Source of the DNA: Natronococcus occultus SP4
Lineage (GTDB): Archaea > Halobacteriota > Halobacteria > Halobacteriales > Natrialbaceae
Direction of reading: 5' to 3'
Assembly: GCF_000328685.1 (NCBI RefSeq)
Contig: NC_019974.1
Span: 3,277,001-3,341,000, forward strand
DNA length: 64,000 bases
The notes under the pieces were generated by a model. It made no database searches. It was given only the letters and a program-made list of their open reading frames with translations, and was not told the origin of the DNA. Position 1 is the first letter of the stretch, and each line of letters starts with the position of its first letter. Shown here piece by piece: positions 36,433 through 44,036 of this stretch. The position numbers and the translations under genes were made by a program.

Positions 36433-36579
36433 ATGGCACGGAGAGACCATCCCGGTGACCGAGGCAGCGCCAGTGAACCGAAATTCTACCTCCCCGGCGG
36501 GGACACCCCACCGTTCTATGCCGGTCGCTTCGAACGTCTCTGGGCGTCGCTGTTCAACTACGACGTTGAATCACGATAA
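36433..36579 (+). CDS. 48-residue ORF coupled to the EamA transporter
   Basis: Starts MARRDHPGDRGSASEP and continues with KFYLPGGDTPPFYAGRFERL, then WASLFNYDVESR. Codon use and amino-acid makeup look protein-like. Its TAA overlaps the ATG of the transporter (TAATG). A TATA-like CATATAAAT lies near 36369. I do not recognise a family; it may be a real small protein or a leader. Confidence 0.45.
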   Translation: MARRDHPGDRGSASEPKFYLPGGDTPPFYAGRFERLWASLFNYDVESR

Positions 36580-37004
36580 TGGGTTTTCCTGAGATCGATT
36601 CGGCTGTGTTCTTTGGTTCGATCACGATGATAACGTGGGGTATCTGGGTAGTCTTGGGGAACGCTGCCTCGGAGTCTATCGACCCGAGGACGGCCGCCGC
36701 GATCTCCTATCTCGTTGCGGGACCGCTTGCACTCGGATACATCCTCGTTTCGGACGCATCGCTTGCCATTACTGCGAGGGGCGGCCTGCTCGCCGGCGTG
36801 GCCGGATTGTTCACCGGAATCGGCCTGATTTCGATGTACATCGGACTTTCCGGAGGGTCGACGACGGTCGTCTCTACTCTCGGTGCGATGTACTTCGTCG
36901 TTGCGGCGCTCATCGGAATGGTTATCCTCGGAGACGAAGTGACGATAACGAGGTTTGCTGGGATCGCGTTCGCAATTCTCGGGGTCGTCCTGGTTTCACA
37001 GTAA
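36579..37004 (+). CDS. Small EamA-type membrane transporter
   Basis: A 141-residue membrane protein with five hydrophobic segments, matching a single EamA/DMT repeat (FFGSITMITWGIWVVLGNAA at the start; TRFAGIAFAILGVVLVSQ at the end). Such half-size DMT proteins work as dimers and move small metabolites. The substrate is unknown. It is divergent from the Bat-like regulator at 35515, a common regulator-transporter arrangement. Confidence 0.78.
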   Translation: MGFPEIDSAVFFGSITMITWGIWVVLGNAASESIDPRTAAAISYLVAGPLALGYILVSDASLAITARGGLLAGVAGLFTGIGLISMYIGLSGGSTTVVSTLGAMYFVVAALIGMVILGDEVTITRFAGIAFAILGVVLVSQ

Positions 37005-37114
37005 ATCACCCTCCGAGGGTACGTAACGCGAATCCGGAACGGATCTGCCGACCCCGGTTTCAGTTCCTGCAGGTGCGGGTATCAGCTTACGTCGCGTGAC
37101 CACGAGGGACGGCC

Positions 37115-37456
37115 ATGGGCGAGGACGTCGACGTCGACACTGTCGGGAGCGTCCTCGAGGACGCGGTCGCTCGCTCGATCCTCGTCCAGACCACCAGGGA
37201 ACCCATGTCTGCCAGCACACTCGCCGAACGATGCGGCGTCTCGGAGGCGACGATCTACCGGCGTCTCGAGACGCTTCGGGCGTCCGATCTGGTCGCGGAG
37301 ACGACCGTCCCCGATCGCGACGGCCACCACTACAAGGTGTATCGATCGAACCTGCACCGGCTGACGGTCGATCTCACCGAGGACGGGTTCGACCTGACGA
37401 TCGAGCGCAAGGAGACCGCAGCCGATCGGCTCACCAGGCTGATCGAGGAGCTGTGA
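37115..37456 (+). CDS. Winged-helix regulator, ArsR-like
   Basis: A 113-residue HTH protein. DAVARSILVQTTREPMSAST followed by LAERCGVSEATIYRRLETLR is the HTH; the wing is DRDGHHYKVYRSNLHRLTVD. It resembles the regulator at 15073. The downstream DUF7521-type membrane gene starts 2 bases after its stop, so the pair is an operon, a recurrent haloarchaeal two-gene unit. Confidence 0.75.
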   Translation: MGEDVDVDTVGSVLEDAVARSILVQTTREPMSASTLAERCGVSEATIYRRLETLRASDLVAETTVPDRDGHHYKVYRSNLHRLTVDLTEDGFDLTIERKETAADRLTRLIEEL

Positions 37457-37458
37457 CG

Positions 37459-37767
37459 ATGGCCGACCGCTCACTCCCCGCAGGGGTTTCGATCGAGGCG
37501 GTCGTCCAGGGGGGCCTGTTCGTCATCCTCACCGTCCTCGGGCTCGCGATCATCGCGATCGCCATCCAGGGGTATCGACGGAACCGGAGCCGACCGATGC
37601 TGTTTCTGGCGCTTGGCTTTGCCGGAATCATCTTCCCGGAGCTCATCGTGGCGGGGGTCACCCAGTTCGTCACCGAGCTCTCCCAGTTCTGGATGGTGAC
37701 GTTCTTCCAGGTGACCAACGTGTTCGCCTTCCTCTGTATCCTCTACGCGATCACGATGGAGCCGTGA
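37459..37767 (+). CDS. DUF7521-type small membrane protein
   Basis: A 102-residue protein with three hydrophobic segments (about residues 15-35, 44-65 and 76-98) separated by short basic loops (YRRNRSRP). The DUF7521 family typically follows an ArsR-like HTH gene, as here. The function is unknown; a membrane-signal partner of the regulator is plausible. A hairpin follows directly after the stop. Confidence 0.7.
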   Translation: MADRSLPAGVSIEAVVQGGLFVILTVLGLAIIAIAIQGYRRNRSRPMLFLALGFAGIIFPELIVAGVTQFVTELSQFWMVTFFQVTNVFAFLCILYAITMEP

Positions 37768-37775
37768 CATCCTCG

Positions 37776-37793
37776 CCCGCCGTAAACGGCGGG
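37776..37793 (+). repeat. Orphan hairpin, IS200/IS605-end-like
   Basis: CCCGCCG-TAAA-CGGCGGG, a 7-bp stem, starts 9 bases after the DUF7521 stop and is followed by AATCTCT. This wording is typical of IS200/IS605-type element ends in haloarchaea. No transposase is found in the window. Confidence 0.5.
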
Positions 37794-37934
37794 AATCTCT
37801 CGCTGCTCAAAGATAGCTCGGAGACGACGCCCGACACTCGCCGCGTGTGGCCTCTTCTCGAACTAGCCGGGCACAGCTTCGGATCCTGAAGCTGTGGCTC
37901 CGCGCCTTAGTGTACTGGTGTGGTTTCTCTTTGC

Positions 37935-38915
37935 ATGGCACGCTCGACGATCGACGGCGACTCCCGATCGGGGGTCGCCGACCGACTCCTGTACGGACGA
38001 ACCGACGCCCGTCTCCGCGCGGTCTGGCGGGTCCTCGCGCCGCTTGCAGTCGGCCTCGGGATCTACGTCCTCGCACACGCGGCGGTGGAACTGTACGGCG
38101 GCGACGTCCTCGCTCCGCTTGCCGATGAGTCGGCAGTCCTCGGTGCCGCGGTGATCTTCGCCGCGCTGGCGGTCGCAGTCGCCGCGGCCGGCCTCGCAGC
38201 ACTTGTCGTCGCCGCGAAACTCGATCGGCGTTCGATCGCCGACTACGGGTTCGACCGCTCCCGACGGTGGCGCCGGGACTTCCTCGCGGGCGCAGCGATC
38301 GGTGCCGCCGCGGGGCTCGGCACCGTCGGCTACCTGGCAGCGCGGGGATACGCGACCCTCACCGTCGAGCTCACGGGCGTCGGCGCCGACTCCGCGCTGG
38401 TCGGCACCGTTGTTCTCGTGGCGATGCTCGCTTTCCTCCTCGCGAACACCGCCTTCGAGGAGATCGTCTTCCGGGCGATCCTCGTCACGAACGCGGCCGA
38501 GGGCTTTCGCTCCCGATCCGTCGGCGCCGCGACAGCCGTCGTCGGCGCAGTCGCGGTCAGCGTCCCGGTGTTCGGCGCGTTGCATCTCCTCGGCGGCGGG
38601 ATCGGGGCCGTCGTTACGAGCGCGATCGGGGGGATCCTGTTCGCGGCCGCGTACGTTCTCACGGGGCGACTGGCGCTGCCGATCGGCGTCCACTTCGGCG
38701 GAATCGTCTTCGTCAGCGCCACCCAGTCGCCGCTGTCGGCCGAGCCGGAGCTCACCCTGCCGTCGCTCGTCGCGATCACGGACGTCCTCGAGCCGTCGCT
38801 GCTCGCCGGCGTCGAGCTGTGGCTCGTCAGGCTGGCGATCGGCCTCGCGCTCGTCTGCGTCTGGGTTCGGTTCGCCTACGGGAAGCTCTCGATCACCGAG
38901 CGAGTGATCTCCTGA
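37935..38915 (+). CDS. CPBP-family intramembrane metalloprotease
   Basis: A 326-residue polytopic membrane protein (about eight hydrophobic segments). The CPBP motifs are visible: EEIVFR (about residue 178), FGALHLLGGG (about 219) and HFGGIVF (about 255). CPBP proteins are the Rce1/CAAX-type protease family and are often of unknown substrate in prokaryotes. It is a single gene with a highly charged N-terminus of about 30 residues. Confidence 0.82.
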   Translation: MARSTIDGDSRSGVADRLLYGRTDARLRAVWRVLAPLAVGLGIYVLAHAAVELYGGDVLAPLADESAVLGAAVIFAALAVAVAAAGLAALVVAAKLDRRSIADYGFDRSRRWRRDFLAGAAIGAAAGLGTVGYLAARGYATLTVELTGVGADSALVGTVVLVAMLAFLLANTAFEEIVFRAILVTNAAEGFRSRSVGAATAVVGAVAVSVPVFGALHLLGGGIGAVVTSAIGGILFAAAYVLTGRLALPIGVHFGGIVFVSATQSPLSAEPELTLPSLVAITDVLEPSLLAGVELWLVRLAIGLALVCVWVRFAYGKLSITERVIS

Positions 38916-38921
38916 GTCTCG

Positions 38922-40229
38922 TCACCGATCGGAACGAACCAGCCTGAGCCCCGCCCTGGCCGCCGTCCAGGCGGGATACAGCCTGTTGTAGACGCTGCTG
39001 GGCGCGTTCCGGGCACCTGCACGGAGGAGGCGGTGGGACAGCGGCGGTCCCGACTCCGAGACGAGATCGTCGAGGTCGACGTCCTCGAGCCACTCGAAGA
39101 ACGCCCGTTCGGTCGCCGACTCGGGTTCGACCTCGCGGGCGCGCTCACGGATGTCTTCCCACATGTACCGCTCGTCCTGGCCCAGTACCCACTCGCCGTC
39201 CTCGAGAGCGACCCGGAGGCGCTCGTACTCGTGGTCGGCAAAGGAGTAGCCGTGGTCGGTCGGCTCGAGCCCCGCAAGCCGGAGGCCGACTGCGGTCCGG
39301 TAACACTTCTCACAGCGTCCGCAGTTACCGTCCATCCGAACGTTGCAGGTCTGGAGCTCGAGATCGGGGGCGTCGCTGCGGACGTAGTCGGCGAGGACGT
39401 CGAGTCGCTCCTGTCGGGTGAGCTCGTAGCCGTCGTGGTGACACCGGGTGCCGGCCCAGCGGACGCTGTCGTCGATATCGGGACGGGAGCCCCACTCGAG
39501 CTCGATCCCCTCCCAGTGGGTAGCGGCGACGTAGAGGTCTTCCATCCCGCGGGCGGCGGCCAGCGGGGCACAGAGCCCGAGCAGACCGAGCCCGTGGCCG
39601 ACGGAGCTGTACCAGGCGCCGTCGACGTAGCGCTTGTAGTGGGCAAGCAGCATGGGGTGATCGAGGAACGAAAGCATGTTCGACTCGAGGAAGGCCGTTT
39701 CGAGTCCCCGTTCTGCCGCGAACGCCTCGACGCGATCCGTGAGCTGGCGCCACTTCTCGTCGTCGTCGGGGTCGGGCGTGATCGTCCACCCGCGGATGCT
39801 GATCAACGTGGGCTCTTCCTCGCGGTGGCGGACGTACGAGCACGTCGAGTCGACGCCCCCCGTGAACAGCAGCCCGCTCTCGCCGTTCGCCGGCGGGTTG
39901 GGATCGATCGTTCGGCGGGCGTAGAGGGTCCCACCTTCCAGAAAGTCGTACATCCCGCAGAGAGTCTCCCGAACGTCTTCGAGCGCGCGGGCGAAGGTCG
40001 CGTCGACCTCCTCGACGTAGACGTCCGCGCCGCTGGCCCACGCGACGGGACAGACCTGCGCGAGGACGGGGATCGCCAGCACACCTTCGGGGACGTCCTC
40101 GATCGGGACGTCGTACTCGGTTCGGAACGGCTCGCCGGTCAGGAACCGCTCGAGGTCAGCGGTGGCACGCGCCTCGCACTCGAGGACGGTGCCGTCGGCG
40201 GTCGGCCGGTCGATGATGATGGCGCTCAT
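38922..40229 (-). CDS. QueC/ExsB-like PP-loop ATPase of unknown reaction
   Basis: A 435-residue cytoplasmic protein. The PP-loop LLFTGGVDSTCSYVRHREE lies at about residues 118-136, and a four-Cys zinc site CNVRMDGNCGRCEKC (C-x7-C-x2-C-x2-C) near 300-315, the same pattern as QueC-type ligases. It is longer than QueC (about 220-240 residues) and has extra N- and C-terminal domains. PP-loop enzymes activate a carbonyl or hydroxyl by adenylation. Its glycan-gene neighbourhood suggests modification of a sugar or lipid carrier (for example amidation or thiolation), but this is inference. The start is ATG 40229. Confidence 0.7.
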   Translation of the reverse strand: MSAIIIDRPTADGTVLECEARATADLERFLTGEPFRTEYDVPIEDVPEGVLAIPVLAQVCPVAWASGADVYVEEVDATFARALEDVRETLCGMYDFLEGGTLYARRTIDPNPPANGESGLLFTGGVDSTCSYVRHREEEPTLISIRGWTITPDPDDDEKWRQLTDRVEAFAAERGLETAFLESNMLSFLDHPMLLAHYKRYVDGAWYSSVGHGLGLLGLCAPLAAARGMEDLYVAATHWEGIELEWGSRPDIDDSVRWAGTRCHHDGYELTRQERLDVLADYVRSDAPDLELQTCNVRMDGNCGRCEKCYRTAVGLRLAGLEPTDHGYSFADHEYERLRVALEDGEWVLGQDERYMWEDIRERAREVEPESATERAFFEWLEDVDLDDLVSESGPPLSHRLLRAGARNAPSSVYNRLYPAWTAARAGLRLVRSDR

Positions 40230-40482
40230 ACACGTGGTCGTCCCGCGATCGACACCGCGAACGTACAAAAACAGTGACCGTCGTTGATCCGCTGCGGTTT
40301 CGGAAACCGGTCCGTAGCTCCCCTACCGTCGTCGACAGGGACGGCATACTCGGATCGGAACCGAACGAGTCCCCCGTTCGGGTTCGCGCTGGAGTTCCGT
40401 CGAACCGGCGTTTCAACCTGTTTCGCCGGTCAGGACGGAACCGAACCCGAGACGCGGTCGACCCCGAATCGATAGGTTCCCT

Positions 40483-40490
40483 ATAACAAA
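40483..40490 (+). promoter_or_regulatory. ATAACAAA element before the large membrane protein
   Basis: TATAACAAAC, 38 nt before the mini-ORF ATG at 40521. Confidence 0.6.
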
Positions 40491-40520
40491 CCCCGCCGTC
40501 GACGACGCTCGCGCCAGGAT

Positions 40521-40568
40521 ATGTGTACCGAGACACCACCGGGAGGCCGTCGGAGCGCGAACCGATGA
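40521..40568 (+). CDS. Candidate 15-residue leader ORF before the membrane protein
   Basis: MCTETPPGGRRSANR then TGA. The stop overlaps the ATG of the main gene (ATGA). It is the first start after the ATAACAAA element. Confidence 0.35.
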   Translation: MCTETPPGGRRSANR

Positions 40569-42361
40569 GCCGGCGCGTCCTCGACTGGCTGTTCGCCGTC
40601 GGCTTTCTCGCGCTCGCGGCCGGAATCGCACTCGCGCGTGCGTCCCCCGCAAGGACGTACGAGGCCTCGGTCTATGCCGGAACGCCGACGCCGGTCTGGA
40701 TCGGGGTCGCGCTCGCGCTGGCGATCGCGGTCGCGACGGCGCTTACCTGTCGCGGTCGCGAGCAGGCGGTCGGGATCGGTCTCGGAGCGACCGCGGTGAC
40801 CACGATCGTGAGTCTGCCGGTAGTTCGGGGGTATCACTTCTACGGGATGGGCGACGCGCTCTCGCATCTGGGCTGGACCAGGGACATCGTCGAGGGCGAG
40901 ATGGCGGCCTACGAGCTGTTTTACCCCGCCGTTCACTCGCTGGGCTCGCTCTTTTACGTTCTCGGGGGGATCCCGATCGAGCGCGGGTTGCTCTTCGCGC
41001 TCGTGGTCACGTTCGTCCCGTTCTTGCTTTTCGTCCCGCTCGTCGTGCGTGATCTGAGCGGGAACGGTCTCGCGGTCGGCGTCGCGGCGATCGTCTCCTG
41101 GATGGTGTTACCGATCAACAACATCGCGACCCACATGGGCGTCCACACGAACTCGAACGCGCTGTTTCTCGTCCCCGTCGTCGTCTTCGCCGTCGTCGCC
41201 TACCTGCGCCGTCGCGCGACGATCGAGCGGCTCCCCTTCGGCCTGTCGCCGTTTAGCGTCCTCGTCTATCTCTCGGCGATCACGCTCCTGCTCGTCCACC
41301 CCCAGCAGATGGTCAACGTCGTCGTCCTCGTCGCGGCGATCAGCGCCCTCCAGTGGATCGTGAGTCGACGGAGCGTCGATCACCCGATGCTCGAACAGCC
41401 GACGCTGCACACCCAGACGGTCGTCCTCGGGACGATCTTCGGCGCCTGGGCGGTGACCAACCAGCGGTTTCGCGACGCCGCCGAGGGGTTCGTCACCGGG
41501 ATCTTCGCGGCAGACGTCGGCGCGGGCGAGGAGATCGACCAGCAGGGGGGATCGCTCACCGAGATCGGCGGGAGCCTCGCGGAGCTGTTCGTGACGATGT
41601 TTCTCGACGCCGCGGTCGTCGGCCTGCTCGTCGGCTGTTTCCTGCTGTTGGTCCTGCTCGGACGAACGCGACTGGACACGGAGGGGCGCGCGCTCGTCAC
41701 CTACTTCGTCGCCGCGCTCGTCCCGCTGGGCGGCATGTTCTTGCTGTACTTCCTCGGAACCCCGAACATGGCGTTCCGGCAGATGGGCTTTATTTACGTC
41801 GTGTTGACGATCCTCGCCGGCGTCGCGATCGCACACGGGCTCGGCGGGCTCTCGCGGTTCGTTTCACGCCCGGGCGCGACCGGCGTCGCGGCGGTAGTGC
41901 TCGGTGCCTGTCTCGTCCTCGGGCTGTTGACCGTCTTTGCCTCGCCGATCATCTACAGCCCCGGACAGCACGTCTCCGAGTCGACGTTCAACGGGTACGA
42001 GACCGGGATGGACCACGGCGTCGGGGACAGACCGTACGCGGGTATCGGGTACGATCCGTACCGGTTCGATCACGGAATCAACGGGCTCGAGGGTGAGGAG
42101 TCGCTGACGGCGGGAACCGCAGCGAGTGGCGAACTCGACGCCGAGGCGTTCAACGAGGGTGAGTACGGCGGTGCATACAACGACGCCGACCACTACCTCG
42201 TCGTTACCGCCTTCGACGAGACCCGCGAGTTCGACGTCTACCAGGGGCTGCGTTACGAGGAAGCCGCCTACCGTGGCCTCGCCTACGACCCGACCGCAGA
42301 CCGGGTGATCTCGAGCGACGACTTCCGGATGTACGACGTCACGGGTGACGGGGAGGAGTAG
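40565..42361 (+). CDS. Polytopic membrane protein, GT-C-like
   Basis: A 598-residue protein with about 11-13 membrane segments in the first 470 residues and a soluble C-terminal domain of about 130 residues (DRPYAGIGYDPYRFDHGING, ADHYLVVTAFDETREFDVYQ). Near residue 97 the loop YHFYGMGDALSHLGWTRDIV has acidic residues in the first extracytoplasmic loop, as in GT-C glycosyltransferases and oligosaccharyltransferase-like proteins. I do not recognise a named family. An ATAACAAA promoter and neighbours suggest a role in exporting or transferring a surface glycan. Confidence 0.7.
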   Translation: MSRRVLDWLFAVGFLALAAGIALARASPARTYEASVYAGTPTPVWIGVALALAIAVATALTCRGREQAVGIGLGATAVTTIVSLPVVRGYHFYGMGDALSHLGWTRDIVEGEMAAYELFYPAVHSLGSLFYVLGGIPIERGLLFALVVTFVPFLLFVPLVVRDLSGNGLAVGVAAIVSWMVLPINNIATHMGVHTNSNALFLVPVVVFAVVAYLRRRATIERLPFGLSPFSVLVYLSAITLLLVHPQQMVNVVVLVAAISALQWIVSRRSVDHPMLEQPTLHTQTVVLGTIFGAWAVTNQRFRDAAEGFVTGIFAADVGAGEEIDQQGGSLTEIGGSLAELFVTMFLDAAVVGLLVGCFLLLVLLGRTRLDTEGRALVTYFVAALVPLGGMFLLYFLGTPNMAFRQMGFIYVVLTILAGVAIAHGLGGLSRFVSRPGATGVAAVVLGACLVLGLLTVFASPIIYSPGQHVSESTFNGYETGMDHGVGDRPYAGIGYDPYRFDHGINGLEGEESLTAGTAASGELDAEAFNEGEYGGAYNDADHYLVVTAFDETREFDVYQGLRYEEAAYRGLAYDPTADRVISSDDFRMYDVTGDGEE

Positions 42362-42692
42362 CGCGCAGGACGTCCTCGTCGAACGCCGACCGCGCCGATA
42401 ATCCTCCCTTGCTGGCCGAGTAACGACCGTCGGTGTGACGATCCGTTCCGAACGCCACGATTACTCGATCGAATTAGGTCGGCGCCGTCCCCGGAAACGG
42501 CTCCCTTATCGCGACAACTCAATGCTAACCGTCGTCCTCGCGATACAGAGTCCACCAGAATACTTTCGTAAGTTCGTGAACGGTACTCCATACATTCTGA
42601 CCATATCTGTGCTGTCACCAATATTCTCTGTAGATTTAACCCAAGATAACAAGAAAAGGTTTATGGGTCGTAAGGACAGGTTACGAAACTGT
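42362..42692. other. Non-coding region, AT-rich in its second half
   Basis: About 330 bases between the membrane protein and the first beta-helix gene. The second half is AT-rich compared with surroundings and holds TTTATGG at about 42660, 33 nt before ATG 42693. It also has a near-match ATAACAAG at 42646, with spacing unlike the other elements. No gene is seen. Confidence 0.5.
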
Positions 42693-43631
42693 ATGGCGCA
42701 GAATCCCCGTACGGCCGATGCGAGTAACACGACGAATACCGGCAGTAAGAAGTCGTTAACGCGTCGTAACTACGTGCAGTCGCTCGCAGCGGTCGCCACG
42801 GCAGCGGTCTCGGTTGGTGCAACGGGCACCGCCGCTGCCGACGAGGAGTACGAGGTTATCGAAGCCGACGGCCAGACCGTCACGATCAGCGACGGCGAGA
42901 CCTGGGAGAACAAGCTGATCGACATGACCACCGGCGGTGATATCATCATCAACGCCGAGGGGACCGACTGGACGATCCGCAACGTCGGGTTCCACGGCGA
43001 GAACACCTCCGGTGCCGGCTCCGCGACGTTCGGCGTTGCCGACACGGGCGGGGGAACGAGCACCGTCGAGAACGTCTACCTCGGTGACGGCTCGGACGGT
43101 CGAAACGGCTCCGGAACCGGGCACGGCCAGACCGCCTTCTGGGTCAACCCCGACCACTCCGGTCACATCGACTTCCAGAACCTCAACATCCAGGGGTTCG
43201 CCGACAACGCGATCTATGCCTCCGCGCCCGGAAACGGCGGGGGCGGCACCGTCCACATCGACAGCTGCTTCGCCGCGAACTGTTACGTCTCCCACTTCCG
43301 GATCGCCACCGAAGGGAGCCGCGTCACGAACTCGAGCGTGCTGGTCGACCAGGACGGCTTCGAGGGTCGCGGCATCTGGGCGTGGGCGCCCGGGACCGTC
43401 GAGGTCGAGGGCTGCCAGATCGAGATGAACGGCGCGAACACGGCGATCGACGCCGGCGCGAACGGGAACGGAACGGACGTCGTCGTGAGCAACACCGACT
43501 ACGACGAGGGGGCGGGGGTTGCCGAACACGACGGCTCGACGGTCCAGCTCGAGGACGACGTCGGCACCGATCCCGAGGCGTTCGTGCCCGAGGGCGTCCC
43601 GAGGAGTGCCGAAGAGGCGGCCGGCGAGTAA
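42693..43631 (+). CDS. Tat-exported right-handed beta-helix protein
   Basis: A 312-residue secreted protein. The Tat signal reads SLTRRNYVQSLAAVATAAVS and ends near ATGTAAADEEYEV. The mature part is a right-handed parallel beta-helix with repeating short strands (TIRNVGFHGENTSG, GHIDFQNLNIQG, NTAIDAGANGNG). Such folds bind or cut polysaccharides, as in pectate-lyase-like proteins. No catalytic residues are certain. It is paralogous to the gene at 44037 (both have EEYEVIEA, TIRNVGF, ENVYLGDG). The start is taken from the TATA spacing. Confidence 0.82.
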   Translation: MAQNPRTADASNTTNTGSKKSLTRRNYVQSLAAVATAAVSVGATGTAAADEEYEVIEADGQTVTISDGETWENKLIDMTTGGDIIINAEGTDWTIRNVGFHGENTSGAGSATFGVADTGGGTSTVENVYLGDGSDGRNGSGTGHGQTAFWVNPDHSGHIDFQNLNIQGFADNAIYASAPGNGGGGTVHIDSCFAANCYVSHFRIATEGSRVTNSSVLVDQDGFEGRGIWAWAPGTVEVEGCQIEMNGANTAIDAGANGNGTDVVVSNTDYDEGAGVAEHDGSTVQLEDDVGTDPEAFVPEGVPRSAEEAAGE

Positions 43632-43668
43632 CGACGGCAATCGATTCGGCTCGACAGCGCGAGTCCAC

Positions 43669-43728
43669 CGCTGACGCAGCCTTCCACCCGCTGACGCAGC
43701 CTTCCACCCGCTGACGCAGCCTTCCACC
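43669..43728. repeat. Three-copy 20-bp tandem repeat
   Basis: CTTCCACCCGCTGACGCAGC repeats head-to-tail with a 20-bp period, about three copies, directly downstream of the first beta-helix gene. There are no spacers, so it is not a CRISPR. It was probably produced by replication slippage. Confidence 0.8.
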
Positions 43729-43748
43729 GGCGTACCGACTCGCCGACG

Positions 43749-43958
43749 TTACCCTCTTTCTTCCGACGGGTCGTCCTCGTTCGACGACTTCGCCGTCGAC
43801 GACCGCAACGCCGCCGATAACGAGTTCTTATTTCGACTGGTTCCGTGACGACCGAAACGTCTTGCCCCGAGAATCGACGGCTCTCGGAGAGCCGTCGGAA
43901 TTTCGTGTATATAATATTCCATGGGATAAAATAGAAAATCTACGTAACTAACCAACAC
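43749..43958 (-). pseudogene. Possible inverted N-terminal remnant of a beta-helix paralog
   Basis: The minus-strand frame includes LREPSILGARRFGRHGTSRN, which resembles the start of the protein at 44037 (AREPSVLDTERFGGDGDEPS): REPS, L, RFG and G align. The frame then degenerates and has no Tat motif or beta-helix. It may be an inverted, decayed duplicate of the N-terminal coding region. Confidence 0.35.
43875..43897. repeat. Perfect palindrome between the beta-helix genes
   Basis: CGACGGCTCTC and GAGAGCCGTCG form 11-bp arms around one central G. It lies within the inverted remnant. It could be a hairpin terminator or a DNA-binding site. Confidence 0.5.
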
Positions 43959-44036
43959 CTCCGATTGAGTGTCTGTTAATTTTAGACAAGCTAGAAGAGA
44001 AACTTTATACCGGTAGTGTGGAATTACTCGGTTGCA

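Noticed and set aside
17024-37793. Intact IS200/IS605 elements
   Set aside because: Only hairpins resembling element ends are seen. No TnpA or TnpB frame lies near any of them.
42646-42653. ATAACAAG as an eleventh copy of the glycan promoter element
   Set aside because: The last base differs and the distance to the start (47 nt) and adjacent TTTATGG point to a normal TATA-like promoter.
43669-43728. 20-bp repeats as a CRISPR array
   Set aside because: The repeats are contiguous without spacers, there are only about three, and no cas genes are near.
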